A DNA stretch of 64,000 nt. Origin: Raffaelea ambrosiae. Taxonomy: Eukaryota; Ascomycota; Sordariomycetes; Ophiostomatales; Ophiostomataceae. The notes under the pieces were generated by a model. The model ran no database searches. It was not told where the DNA came from and saw only the letters and a program-made list of their open reading frames with translations. Location of the stretch: assembly GCA_002778195.1 (NCBI GenBank), contig PCDI01000001.1, forward strand, positions 1,054,001 to 1,118,000, read 5' to 3'. Of the stretch, positions 41,955 through 53,142 are shown one piece after another. A program made the translations under genes and the position numbers. Within the stretch, counting starts at the first letter, position 1. Each line of letters starts with the position of its first letter.

Positions 41955-44009
41955 ATGCACAGCCTGGGGGCCCGTGTCGCGCATCATGCAGCCGGCCCGG
42001 CCGAGCGACCACGGAGGAGTCGCAGCTGGGTCCGCTCTGGGTCAGTCTGTTTCTGTCGTTCTGTTCTTGGTCTTCCTCGGTGGAGAGGGGGGTGTGGAAA
42101 CGTCCTCTGCGTCTGGAAGCTGGCTCTCACGCTCCGTTCTCGGCTAATCCTGCCCTGCCCAACAGCTGCTCCAAGTGCAAACAGCGCCGCAAGAAATGCG
42201 ACGAGGCCAAGCCGAGGTATGTCGTGCATCCCCATGGCCGATTCCGATCCCGCTCTAACCCGCGCAGCTGCGGACACTGCGTCCGTCTCGGGCTCGAGTG
42301 CGACTACGACTCCATCTGGAAGACGCCCGCCACCCAGACGAACAAGCCTCTGCGCCGACGCCGTCCGCCCGTGTCTCCACAGGACAGCCCGTCCTTGTCT
42401 CTCTGCGCAGACCAAGACCACCCCGACGACCCCGTTGCCGGAAACCAGGATGACCTGCCGACGGCTGGTGGTCCTCCTCCTCCTCCTCCTCCGGGCTGGC
42501 ACCCCGGCCCACCTCCGGCCATGAGCATGGTGATGGGTCCCGCCGGCTCGCACTACCTGCAGTACTACACCTCCCATCTCAGCCGGCTGCTGGTCATGGT
42601 GGATACGCCGGCGAACCCTCTCCGCGCTGTGGTCGTCCCGCGGATGGCCGCCTCGCCCATGCTCCTGCGGGCCGTGTGTGCCGTCTCCGCCTGCCACATG
42701 ACCCGGCGCCAGGGCAACGGCGCCGTCTCGCGCGACACGGCGTTTGCGATCCGGAACTACGCGCAGGCGCTGCGCAGCCTCACCGGCGCGCTCTCCGCGT
42801 ATGCCCCCAGTGGTGGTGGTGGTGGCGACGGCGGCGACGGCTGCTCGGTCGACGAGGTCGTGCTCACGGCCGTCTTCCTCTGCAAGTACGAGATCATCCG
42901 GGGCAGCACGCGCGAGTGGCGGCACCACTTGACCGGGCTCATACAGCTGATGCAGCACCCTGCGACGGCGTCGGGTCTGAGCCCCGAGGCGCGCAAGTAT
43001 CTCCAGAGCTTGTAAGCACTCTGTCCTTCCGCCCTCCCCCGCCCAGCTGACACCGGCCTCTGCGCGCATGCAGCATCACATACCACTGCGAAGTGGCAGC
43101 CATCACATCTGGCAGCAGCCACCAGAACCCGAGCCAGAACCCGAGCCAGAACCCGAGCCAGAACCCCCGCGGATCGACGGCGGCCGAGTCTCTGCACAGC
43201 CGAATGGGCCCACTGCCCCAGGTGGCCGCATGGGACGACCCGCCCAGCCCAGACCGCGACGACGACATCGACACCTACATGGGCTTCACCAAGAGCATCG
43301 TGGGGCTCTTTGGCCGCATCTCGCAGCTGTCTTGCATGCGAGACGCCCAGACGGCCATACCGGAAGCCGTGTCCATGTACGCCCCGCGCCCGCGGCCATC
43401 GTGCCCGCGGCCCCCGAGGCTTACAGAGGCTAACGTCATCCCCTGCGCAGAGACCGGACGCTCCAGGCGTGGTCCATTGCCGACCAGACGCGTCTGGCGC
43501 CGCCGGGCGTGCCCGCGTCCTACATCCAGTATCTGCGGTCCGCCGCGCTGGCCTACCACGCCTCGGCCGTCCTCTACTTTGACGCCATCACGGCGTGTCT
43601 GGCCACGCAGCCCGCGCAGCCCGCGCAGCCCGCGCAGCCCGTGCGCGCCTGGCCCTGGCTGGGACACCCGGCGGCGCGCCTCTCGAAGCAGGCGGCCGTG
43701 ATGCGCTGCTTCGACGCCCTGCGCCACATCCCGGCCGGCATGCCCAGCGAGTCGTCCCTGGTGCTGCCGCTGTTCATCATGGGCTGCGAGTCCGGGTTCC
43801 CGGCGCAGCAGGCGTACGCCATCGGCCGGCTGCGGCAGCTGGAGACGTCGGTGGGCCTGGGCAACATCAGCCGCGCGCGCATCGTGGTCGAGCAGGTCCA
43901 GAAGAGCACCGCGTCCAGCAAGCGGAGGCGGCGGCCAGCCGCCGCCGAGGAGGGGCCCCGGTGGAGCCGGGCCACCGACCGTCTGGGCTGGGACCTGATT
44001 GTCACGTAA
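41955..44009 (+). CDS. Zn2Cys6 transcription factor
   Basis: Five exons: 41955-42040, 42166-42216, 42268-43011, 43074-43376 and 43451-44009, 580 residues. The zinc cluster uses Cys30, 33, 40, 47, 50 and 57 (CX2CX6CX6CX2CX6C) and is assembled from three exons. The basic run RRSRSWVRSG precedes it, the usual context in this family, and this decided the first exon. The remainder follows the fungal-specific factor type 2 pattern: LLRAVCAVSACHM, VDEVVLTAVFLCKYEIIRGSTREWRHHLTGL and a C-terminal helical region ending VLPLFIMGCESG...RARIVVEQVQ. Low-complexity inserts include Pro and Gly runs and a 12-bp tandem unit encoding Asn-Pro-Ser-Gln. Placed between the amidase (divergent) and the UNC93-like gene (tandem), it is the best candidate local regulator of the amine/amide genes; this is inference from position. 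Confidence 0.88.
43129..43164 (+). repeat. 12-bp tandem repeat inside the regulator gene
   Basis: Three in-frame copies of a unit related to AACCCGAGCCAG encode repeated Asn-Pro-Ser-Gln, followed by an imperfect copy. Confidence 0.8.
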
Positions 44010-44606
44010 ACCGAGCCGACAAGGGTCTGCTGTGTAGTGGCTGAACTACATAGTACACTGTACGGACTCGTATGCCATTGATAAGACATGTCCCATATTA
44101 GTCCCCCATATTTACTATACAACCACGTCCCACTAGCAAATGGCTTGCCGTTGCCGCTTGCGGCCAAACTCGCGCCACTGCCGGCACTTTTCTCTTATCG
44201 GGCGCGCGCCTTTCCGTTTTCCGTCAAACTTGCGCCGTGCAGGACAGAACGTAGCAACGGCCTGGGGGGCTAGGTTTCACCTCGCAATCTACCGAGCTCA
44301 AGCCTACCACGCCTAGCTACACCGGCCAGCCAACCCAGAATGCACAAAATGCGCTGGACACAAAACGCATGCAACATGCAATAGTGCAACAAGTAGAAAT
44401 TGTCGACTGGGCAGGGAAAGCCGCCGACGGCTCCCCCCCAAAAGGCATCCTTGATAGGAGAGATATGGCCGTTTTATAAAGGTCGGCGAACGCAGCCTGG
44501 ATCGGTCCCATGCAGACTGACCTGGCTGTCCCATCATTGTCTTCTCGCCTGCGGTGGGACTTCTCCAACACGCAGCCACAGAAAACCACCACCGCTGTCC
44601 TCCGCC
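44010..44606. promoter_or_regulatory. Upstream region of UNC93-like gene
   Basis: About 600 bp. GATA-type cores are present at 44080 (GATAAG), 44194-44199 (CTTATC) and about 44453 (GATAGG). No other gene is supported. Confidence 0.4.
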
Positions 44607-46539
44607 ATGGCGTCCACTCCCACCGTGGTTGAGACGGCCGCGCCCGTCCATCTGAAAAAATGGCGCTACAATGCGTGCGTATGCCGTGAATCCCCACAAG
44701 CAAAAAGACAACAGCTGACGCCGCGTGCAGTCCCTACGTCCAGTCCATGATCGTCGGCGCCACGCTGTTTTGCTGTCCCGGCACCTACCTGGCCATGACA
44801 GGCTTGGGCGCGGGCGGTGTCCATCCATCGTACATTCACATCACTGGTGTGTGAGAGAAGACAGAACGGAGAAAAAAAAAAACAAAGCGCACATACCTGA
44901 CCCAACTAACAAACCCAGATGCGGGAAACGTTGTGCTCTATTGTCTGTTCGGCACGGCCGGCATCTTTGGAGGTTCCATCATCAACCAGCTCGGCCCTCG
45001 GCTGACGCTCATGATCGGCGCGTCGGGCTACTCCCTCTACGCCGGCTCTCTTTGGTAGGCGAAAACACAGGAGGACTGGCCCAGCGATGGACAACAAGGC
45101 CTGACACCGCGCGCAGGTATATCGACGAGGGCAAAGGAGGGTGGTTCAACATCTTTGCCGGTGCCATCTGCGGCATCACATCCGGCCTGCTGTGGAGCAC
45201 GCAGGGTAAGGGCGACCACACCACAGCCATAGACGAGAGGGCGAAGCCGACTACTAACCCGACCAGGCTACATCACGACCACCTATGCCACGGAAAGCGA
45301 AAAGGGAAAATACATTGCCACGACCTGGCTGTTCAACGCCATGGGATCCGTCATGGGCGCCTCCATTGTGCTGGGCCTGACCGCCCAGAACAGAGGCATA
45401 TCCGGGGTGCCGCCGGCCGTGTACATCACCTTTATCACCATTGAGTGCTGCGGCATTTTGGTGGCGGCCCTGCTCATGAGCCCCGCCAAGGTGCGCCGCG
45501 ACGACGGAAGGCCGATTGCCGTGTTCACGCCCCTGCCCTGGTTCCAGGAGCTGCAGGCGCTCTTCCGGGCGTGCATGGAGCCGCGGATGCTGCTCATCAC
45601 CATGGCCATCTACAGCTCCGAGATGTACTTGTCCATGTGCGGCACGTTCAATTCTGTGTATCTGAACGCCCGCAGCCGTGCTCTCGCCAATGTGAGTGGA
45701 AGGAAGAAAGGAAAGAAAGAAAGAAAGAAAAAAAGGAAAGAAAGGAAAGAAAGAAAGAAAGGAAAAGAAAGAAAGAAAGGAAAAGAAAGAAAGAAAAAGA
45801 AAAAAAGGGGGGAAGCTAGAAAAAAGAGAGAAAGAGAACACACAAAAAGAAAGAAAAAAAAAGAAAAAAAAAAAAACTAACAGACTAGCTCGCCTACTGG
45901 ATCATGCAGATTGTCGGCGCCCTGGTCATCACCGCCGTGACGGACGCCCGGGGCATCGCGCGCCGCCGCCGGGCCTTCCTGGCCCTGGGCGTGGTGGCCG
46001 TCGTCATTGGCGGCACGTGGATCGCCATGATCGCCTTCCTGGCCGTCAACAACATCGACCGCAACACGACCTACGGCGTCGACTGGACCGACGGCACCGC
46101 GTTTGCCGGCCCGCTGGTCATCTACATGTTCTTCGGCATGTGCTACCCCGTCTTCCAGAACTTCCACCACTGGCTGTACTCGACCTTTTCCAACGAGCCC
46201 CACGTGCTCGGCCGCTACAGCGGCTACTTCAAGGGCGTCCAGGCCTTTGGCACCGCCACCGCCTTTGGCATCGACGCCCGCAAGGCCCCGCTGATCCGCA
46301 TGGCCGCCGCCTACTTCCCGCTGATGATGGTCGGCCTCGCCCTGTCGGCCGTGTCGGCCTACCGCTACACGACCAACACCAACTACGGCAAGGAAGAGGG
46401 CGTCTTCATCCCGGACTCGGCCCTGCCGGAGGAGGCGGAAGACACTGAGATCGACGGGGTCATGGTCCCGAGCCTGCCCGCGGACGGTGCCAAGAAAGAG
46501 GGCCAGTCCATCGACGGAAAAGCCAACAGCCAAGTTTGA
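44607..46539 (+). CDS. UNC93-like major facilitator superfamily protein
   Basis: Six exons: 44607-44674, 44731-44846, 44919-45054, 45117-45205, 45267-45691 and 45889-46539, 494 residues with about 11-12 hydrophobic segments. Family blocks are NAPYVQSMIVGATLFCCPG, the helix pair around LFGTAGIFGGSIINQLGPR, WYIDEGKGGWFNIFAGAICG and GYITTTYATESEKGKYIATTW. The signature NFHHWLYSTFSNEP...YSGYFKGVQAFG is typical of fungal UNC93-like (former DUF895) transporters. The C-terminal 70 residues are hydrophilic and acidic. Substrates of this fungal family are not established. The fifth intron is an extended polypurine tract. Location between the regulator and the Rid-amine oxidase gene suggests a role in uptake or efflux for the same pathway, as inference only. 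Confidence 0.92.
45699..45880 (+). repeat. GAAA/GGAAA polypurine microsatellite filling an intron
   Basis: Nearly pure purine sequence, about 180 nt, of AAAG/GAAAG units within the UNC93-like intron. The only pyrimidines are near the ends. Confidence 0.9.
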
Positions 46540-47112
46540 GCGACGGGGAGGGTATACGACCGTACGCGCATAGTGCAACTTGGGACGTGCGTTGTACTCC
46601 AAACGATGGAGGGGAGCAGTAGTGCAGCTGAACGCTTAGACAGTATAGTTGGACACTTGGATAGTTCGATCTCTCTCTGACGTCTATTTCGATACCATTT
46701 TACTCTCCGCACCCAGCTCGGTACTGAACAAAGACACCGCACGCTCTAACCTCTGACCGGACGTTGACCTTGGCATAGTTGATTGATCGGGATCGTCTCC
46801 AGAACCAAGAATCCGCGCGTGAGCCTCACGATCCGTCACCTCCAAGAGAAGAGGGAGGGTTTCATTTCTTTCCTCCTAAAGTTGACGTGGTATGCACGGA
46901 CAATGTCCATACCTATAATTGAAATACCAAACTGTTTGCAATGGCAACATCCAGACGGTCAATAGGATACAAAACGAAGCACTCTGAACTGTCCATGTTT
47001 CTATATTAAAAGATCTTTATCTTCCTCTTGCCCCCCTCCCAAATGGCATGTATCACAAGGGCCCCATGTACGCCGTCACGACTGGACGAGTAGGCACGTC
47101 TCCCCATCCCCT
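46540..47112. other. Convergent 3' intergenic region
   Basis: The spacer between the UNC93-like gene and the Rid-amine oxidase gene holds no supportable gene. Confidence 0.55.
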
Positions 47113-49026
47113 TTACAGCTGACTGGTCTTGCCCGTGGTGCCCTGGAGCGCCGCGATCACCTCGTCCGCGCCGCGCTTGCCGGACCGGATGGCGCCCTCC
47201 ATGTAGCCCTTCCACTCGTAGGCGGTCTCGGTGCCGACAAAGTGGAGGCTGCCGGCCGTCGCCCGCAGCGCGGGGCCCAGCTTGCCCAGCAGGCCGGGCC
47301 CCATGACGGGGCTGGGGCAGCCCTGGCTCCACTGCTCGGGCGCCCAGCGCTGCTCGAACATGCCAATGTGGGCGGCGGCGGCGCTGGGGTCGCCAAAGGC
47401 GCGGCCGATGTGGGCGAGCACCTGGTCGCGGCGCTCCTGGGGCGGCAGCTGGCCCCAGGCGCGGCCGGTGTCGCCCTGGCTGAAGCAGGTGAGGGAGAAG
47501 TGGCCGTCAATGTCGGAGCTGGTGTCGCGCAGGATGGTGACGGGTGCGGTGAAGGACTGGACCAGGCCGGAGTAGCCGCCGGCGCGCCACCACGGCTTGT
47601 CGTAGCACACAATGGACTTGGCCACCCAGCCGAGCGTGGTCTGGGACGCGAGCGCCTGCTTGTCGGCCGGCAGCGGCGGCTGGAAGGTGATCTCCTTGTA
47701 CAGCGGCGTGGGCACCGAGACGATGACGCGGCGGCACCGCACCTGGCGGCCGTCCTCGGTCGTGACCGTCACCTGGTCCGGCCCGGCCTGCTCGATGCGG
47801 CGCACCGGCGCGTTGAGCACGACCGAGCCGGGCTTCATCCGGGCCATGAGGCCTTTGGACAGAGACTGGGTGCCTGCGACGGTCAGTACACGACTCTGCT
47901 ACGGCGATACGTACAGCATGGACGGATGGACAGATGGACGGATGGACCTACCCTGGCGCACGCGCAGAAACTGGCCGCCGTTCTTCATGTCGGAGCGCGT
48001 CAGCATGAGGCCGCCGCCGCTCTTGACGTAGTCGAGGAAGAAGAGGGCGCTCATCTCGCGCGGCTCGCAGCCGAGCAGGCCGCGCGTCCACAGACGGGCG
48101 GTGCCGAGGGCGGTGGGCCCGCCGCCGTACTTCTTGACAAAGTCCTCGAGGGTGAGCGCGTCCCACTCGTCGTTCTGCGGGTGGTACAGGTCGACGGTGT
48201 GGCACAGCTTCTCGAGCAGGGTGCGGATCTCGACCATGTTGTCGACCTCGGCGGGCGCGTGCGGGGGGGTGCCGCCGTACTCGAAGCGCGATATGGAGCC
48301 GTCAAAGTCGTGCATGACGCAGTCGCCGGTGGTGCGCTGCTGGATCAGGTCCAGGCCCAGCGACCGCGCCAGCGCGTAGACGTGCGACTGGTTGGTGTCG
48401 TTGAGCCAGGCGCCGCCCAGCTCGATCACGCCGCGGCCCTGCGCGCCGGGCATGCTCCACGTCTTGCCGCCCACGCGGTCGCGCGCCTCCAGCACCAGCG
48501 TCGCCAGCCCGGCCTTTTGGCAGTCGTGGCCCGCCTGCAGCCCGGACAGGCCGCCGCCCACGACGACCACGTCGACCTTGGCGTCCAGGACGGCGGTCTT
48601 GGGGACAGACGGGCTGGCGGCGCCGCTCTTGACCATGGCCACGGCGTCCATCTCGAACAGGATGTCGGGCCGGGCGAGGCACGTAACGGGCACGAGCGTC
48701 GTGGCCGGGCGGTGGTCGCCGTAGAAGTCCAGCACGATGGGCACGTGCGGGCGGTTGTCCGGGTCGTAGCCGACAATGTAGTAGGTGACCTTGGCCAGAT
48801 CGGCGGGGGTCGCATTGGCCGCCGCCAGGCACGCGCCGAGGTTCTTGACCGTCTGCCGCACCTGGCCCTCGTACGTGTCGGCCAGCGTGCCATCGGCGTA
48901 CATGCCCACCTGGCCCGCAATGTGCACCACCTTCATATCGCCCGACGCCGCGGTGACGTGGGAGAACAGCGGCTTGGCGGCCGGCAGGCCCTTGGGGTCG
49001 ATGGTCTCAAAGCTGAAAGCAGACAT
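47113..49026 (-). CDS. Rid (YjgF/UK114) domain fused to FAD-dependent amine oxidase
   Basis: Two exons (47952-49026 and 47113-47873; 78-nt intron) give 611 residues. Residues 1 to about 132 are a complete Rid/YjgF domain: HIAGQVG, QVRQTVKNLGACLAAANATPADL, VTYYIVGYD, and the conserved arginine Arg119 in LARPDILFEMDAVA, which in active Rid proteins holds the imine substrate's carboxylate. Then comes an FAD amine oxidase of the MAO/polyamine oxidase superfamily. Its features are the dinucleotide motif GGGLSG at 157-162 with Glu180, the arginine motif RDRVGGKTWS, GGAWL near 204-208 and the C-terminal FAD block GTETAYEWKGYMEGAIRSGKRGADEV. No covalent-flavin cysteine motif (SGGCY) is seen. Amine oxidation yields an imine; Rid proteins hydrolyse reactive imines/enamines to carbonyl plus ammonia. 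One polypeptide would therefore couple both steps. The end -SQL is a weak PTS1-like tail. Substrate unknown. Confidence 0.93.
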
Positions 49027-50702
49027 GGGGGGCGGGGATGGCAGCAGCGACGTCTCTAGTTGGGAAACGAGGGGTGGCCAGGGATCAGATCTGCGCGTGG
49101 GTTGGGTGAACAGACAAGGAAAAACACGACAATGTCGCCGGGGGGGGGTTGTATATGCGCGTGCAAGTTGAGTTTTATGAGACCCCAGGAACAGTGTTCC
49201 GGTTGCCTATCCGGGCGAAGTCGGCGGCCGTGGACACGGCAGCCAGATGGTGCAGCCGACAAAGGCAGCCGACCAAGGCAACCGACAGCGATACGGCGAT
49301 AGAGGCGGATGTGCATAGCGTGGGCCTTGCCGACGTCGTCCATGTCCATGCGGCCCCCGCTCATGCTTTATCCGTGAAAGCTGACTGGTTCGCTGTGGCT
49401 TCTGCAGCACAGCACAGCCAATTGACAGCTCATTCGGAACTTGTTTTATGCAGGTTTGCTATACACTTGCAGACACACTGAGAAACTGGACAAGGACGGA
49501 ATGTTGCCATGGCAGGCTAGGAAAAGCAGGACCAGGAGCAGGTGGAAAAATTGCATGTGTACAAGCTCAATGCCGCGCAGACATGTACGCATTTCTAACA
49601 AGTCTTGGGGCAAGTAAGCAGGCGTACCAGCCTCGCGGCCGTCTGGCCGGGAGTCTACCGTACCGCGCCAGTCATTTACTCCTGCTGGCCAATTCTTCAC
49701 CAGAAGGTGGGAGCAATCGAATATGGTGCGTGCCTAAACCGCGGTAACTGCATCAAGGTCTAAGCTGACGGGCTGCTGTCACCAGGCTGCAGAAGCAATG
49801 GCAGTTGGTGGAGTCGGTAACGGGTGAAGATGCGAGACTGAGGTAGGGACCGGCGAAGCCGATCGGGGCCCCGGCTATTTACCTATTATGTAATTATCGG
49901 TACCAGGGGGCACCGCCCTGTGGGGCTCCTCTCCTTAATATGCTGTATCAGACTTGACTTGCTCCAGCCGAGAACCTTTCAATAAGTTGACTGGACTGTC
50001 TGGTGCGTAGGTTCGGGTGTTGTACAATCATTCGCATGTCTGTATACAAATGCTGCAGTCATCCGCTCCAGAGTGTTCTTTTTCTTTTCTTTATGAGAGG
50101 GGGATTATGTCAGCATGAGCTGATACAACGGCCGGACTGCACCAGACCCAGGGCTGCGATTCCCGTCTCTCTTGTATTCGAGGTTCCAATTTTAGATCCT
50201 ACTTCCAAGCCTGGTTAGAATTAGCATTTCCGTGCTGTGAAGAATTGTCTATTGTGGAACATACGCGAGTGTGGCCCTCCTGTCATTTTTGTCACTTAAG
50301 CTTATTACATTTATACGAGTCTACCCCCTTAAACCCCTTCCCAAAAGATGCATGGTATGTGCTCTTCAACTGTTCAAGCTCTCGCAATTAATCTACTTCT
50401 TGCTGTGGAGGGGCCCTGTAAAGAGTGACATGCAAAAGGGGTGCCCAGAGAATGACTCGTATCCAGAGTGGAGTCCAAGCTCGAAATAATGAACGTTCCA
50501 TAGCATTGTCAAAATCTCGTATACGACCCAAATTGCATCCATGCGATGATCAAAAACGGAGGAATATTCTCTGTATATTAGACGGCATGACTCCTGGCTT
50601 CCTTTCCATCATCCTCCCATCTCCATCCCACAGCAGCTCGCGAGCCGACAAAGAGACAAGACACAAGCCATAAGCCACCGGGGCTTGCTGTATCAATCCA
50701 AC
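49027..50702. other. Divergent intergenic region, 1.7 kb
   Basis: Promoters of the Rid-amine oxidase (minus) and aspartic protease (plus) genes. The frames here are short and show no family features. AT-rich segments near 49875-49905 and 50280-50400 look like ordinary spacer. Confidence 0.5.
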
Positions 50703-52046
50703 ATGCGGTTCTTCTGGCCTCTTGCCCTTGCCTCTGGCACTCTTGCCGCTGTGCTTGACCTGCCTATTTGGGTGCGGAACACCTATGTAAGTCGACCCTT
50801 TTTTTCTTTTTTTTTTCCATTTTTGCGTGTGTGGACGTGTCGTTACCTTCTACCACGCTTGTACTGGATTGGAACGCACATGCCGATACTCATTGCACCC
50901 AACCAACGACAGTCCCTCGTCGAGGTCCAGGTCGGCACGCCCCCCCAGCCGTATTTTCTGCTCTTCGACGCCGGCAGCTCCACCACCTGGATCGACGATG
51001 CCGCCTGCCTCGGCACCGATGCCTGCCCGAATGTCAGCGGCTACGCGCGCAACGGCTACAATGCCTCGGCGTCGTCGACGTCGCAGCCCATGAACACGTG
51101 GGCGTCCATTGACTTTCTGGGCGGCGTCACGGCGGGCAGCGGCCTGCGGGATGTCTTTTCGCTGCCGGCACCATCCTCCTCCTCGGGTGACAACACGTCG
51201 TCGTCCTCCGTCTCCTGGACGCAGACGTTCCTCAGCGCCAACGAGAGCACCTGGTCCGCCATGCCCTCGGACGGCTTCCTGGGTCTGGCCTTTACCACCA
51301 TCGCCGACGCCAACACCACCACCTTGGTCGAGACCCTCCTGCAAGCCGGCCAGCTCGACCGCCCGCGCATGGGCCTGTATCTGGGCACCGAAGCCAACGA
51401 CACCGGCGCCGCCCCCGGTGACGGCGTCCTCACCCTGGGCGGCTCGCACGAAGACGTGTATGTCGCGGGGACGGGCGGCGGCAGCAGCAGCAGCACCCCC
51501 TCGTCCGCCGGCCTCAACTGGACCACCCTCCAGACGCCGGGCGAGAACGCGCAGCTGTGGCGCACCGACGTGCAGTACGCCGTCGGCACGCAGGCCAACG
51601 GCACGACGCGCACCGTGACGGCGTCGGGCGACTGGGCGGTGTTCGACACGGGCGCCGGGCGCATCGCGGTGCCGGACCCGCTGGTCGAGGAGCTCTACGC
51701 GTCCATCGGGATGAACTGGACGGCCATCCTGGCGGGCGACGCGATTCCGCTGTGCGCCGACTTCACCGACGACTGGGGCCTGGATCTGTACATTGGGGAT
51801 GTGTCGGCGCCGACGCAGGTGCGGATCACGGGCACGATGCTCCGGCTGCCCGGGTTTGCGACGGGCGAGGCCAAGTACTGCTGGCCGCCGTTTGACACGA
51901 GCGGGTCGGACGGGCTGTTCCTGATGGGGATGCAGTTTCTGCAGAATTTCTACACGGTGTTTGATTTTGGCGGGATGACGCCGGACACGTACAATGCGCG
52001 CATCGGGTTTGGCCACCTCAAGGACGAGTACAAGATGGTCGTGTAG
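50703..52046 (+). CDS. Secreted pepsin-family (A1) aspartic protease with variant first triplet
   Basis: Two exons (50703-50786 and 50913-52046) give 405 residues. The 126-nt intron is a multiple of three without stops, so the frame also stays open unspliced; GTAAGT at its start and the restored motif NTYSLVEVQVGTPPQ favour splicing. A signal peptide spans about residues 1-16 (FFWPLALASGTLAA). Only a dozen residues separate it from the catalytic fold, so the usual 50-residue propeptide is absent. The first active-site motif reads Asp47-Ala-Gly-Ser-Ser rather than DTG or DSG. The second is canonical, Asp273-Thr-Gly. GFLGLAF and the C-terminal LFLMGMQFLQNFYTVFDF blocks are typical of the family. 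No GPI-anchor tail is seen. Many N-glycosylation sequons are present. It is likely an extracellular peptidase that releases nitrogen compounds; effect of the Ala substitution is unknown. Confidence 0.9.
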   Translation: MRFFWPLALASGTLAAVLDLPIWVRNTYVSRPFFSFFFPFLRVWTCRYLLPRLYWIGTHMPILIAPNQRQSLVEVQVGTPPQPYFLLFDAGSSTTWIDDAACLGTDACPNVSGYARNGYNASASSTSQPMNTWASIDFLGGVTAGSGLRDVFSLPAPSSSSGDNTSSSSVSWTQTFLSANESTWSAMPSDGFLGLAFTTIADANTTTLVETLLQAGQLDRPRMGLYLGTEANDTGAAPGDGVLTLGGSHEDVYVAGTGGGSSSSTPSSAGLNWTTLQTPGENAQLWRTDVQYAVGTQANGTTRTVTASGDWAVFDTGAGRIAVPDPLVEELYASIGMNWTAILAGDAIPLCADFTDDWGLDLYIGDVSAPTQVRITGTMLRLPGFATGEAKYCWPPFDTSGSDGLFLMGMQFLQNFYTVFDFGGMTPDTYNARIGFGHLKDEYKMVV

Positions 52047-52575
52047 GATGGTGGCGGAGACCATACAAAAGACGAGTAGCTAGAAAACTAAGAGAGAAGG
52101 AAAGAAAAAAAGAAAAAGAAAGAAAAAGAAAAAGAAAAAGAAAAAGAAAAAGAAAACACATTCAACCCTCCGTCCACTCACAAACTGTAAAAGAAATAAG
52201 CTGAGGAAACTCACTATGCCGAGAAGGTCTAAACTGAAGCGAGATTACTGCGGTCGCGTGGAGTGTACCAGGAACGGCGTTGAGGCTGCCAATCCGACTC
52301 GACTAAAACCGCAGTGCGGCCTGGCTGCGGCAGCTGACAGCGAGCGAAGACGAACGCGCAGCTGGGACTGTTTCAGCGACATCCATGCAGGTACACCGCA
52401 CGCGTGCTGTAGCCATGAACGCCGACTGGTTCGCTTTCACTTGACCGGGCAGCTGGACGACGCTGCATTGCCTGCATAGGAGGTCATTCAGATTTTCTTT
52501 TTTTTTTCTTTTCTTTTTGGCTGGAAAAAATACAAGCTCTCCTCTATTTTGTTTCGTTTCTCTTTCCCCACCACG
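52047..52575. other. Convergent 3' intergenic region with (AAAAAG)n
   Basis: The spacer between the protease and the regulator 3' ends contains a roughly 60-nt AAAAAG-type microsatellite at about 52096-52155. There is no supported gene. Confidence 0.6.
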
Positions 52576-53100
52576 CTAGGTCAGCATCAGCCGGATGTCT
52601 TTGGCCTCGACCACGGCCACCCAGTCGCAGGGGGCGCCCGCGGCGCCGCCCTCGGCCGCGCTCTTCTTCCGCTGCTGCTTCCACACTTCGAGCACGACCT
52701 CGCAGGCTTTTTCGTAGGCGCCCAGGCCGTAGAAGCGCGTGGCCCGGAACCACTGCAGGTAGCGGGACTGCGTGGCCAGGTCCAGCGCCTCGGAGGCGCC
52801 GATGAAGCCGGGCCACAGGATGCAGCCGGTGGCCATGTTGGTGCGGTGCTTGATGACCTCGATGGCGTCGAGGTGGCCGATGATGTCGCGCACGTACGGC
52901 TGCAGGTGGCGGCGGTGGACCGCGCGCACCAGCCGCGAAAAGTACACAATCAGCGCCTGGTGGAACGCGCGCGTCTGGTGCTCGACCAGCTGCCGGCTGG
53001 CGCCCGAGATGGGCAGCGCGCGGTAGAAGCCCGCAACGATGGCGTCGACGGGCCACTCGAGGATCTCGTTCTCCAGCGCGTCGCACAGCCGGGCCAGGCG

Positions 53101-53142
<42 letters not shown>

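Noticed and set aside
47242..49059. 605-codon open frame on the plus strand
   Set aside because: It is antisense to the Rid-amine oxidase gene and has no motifs.
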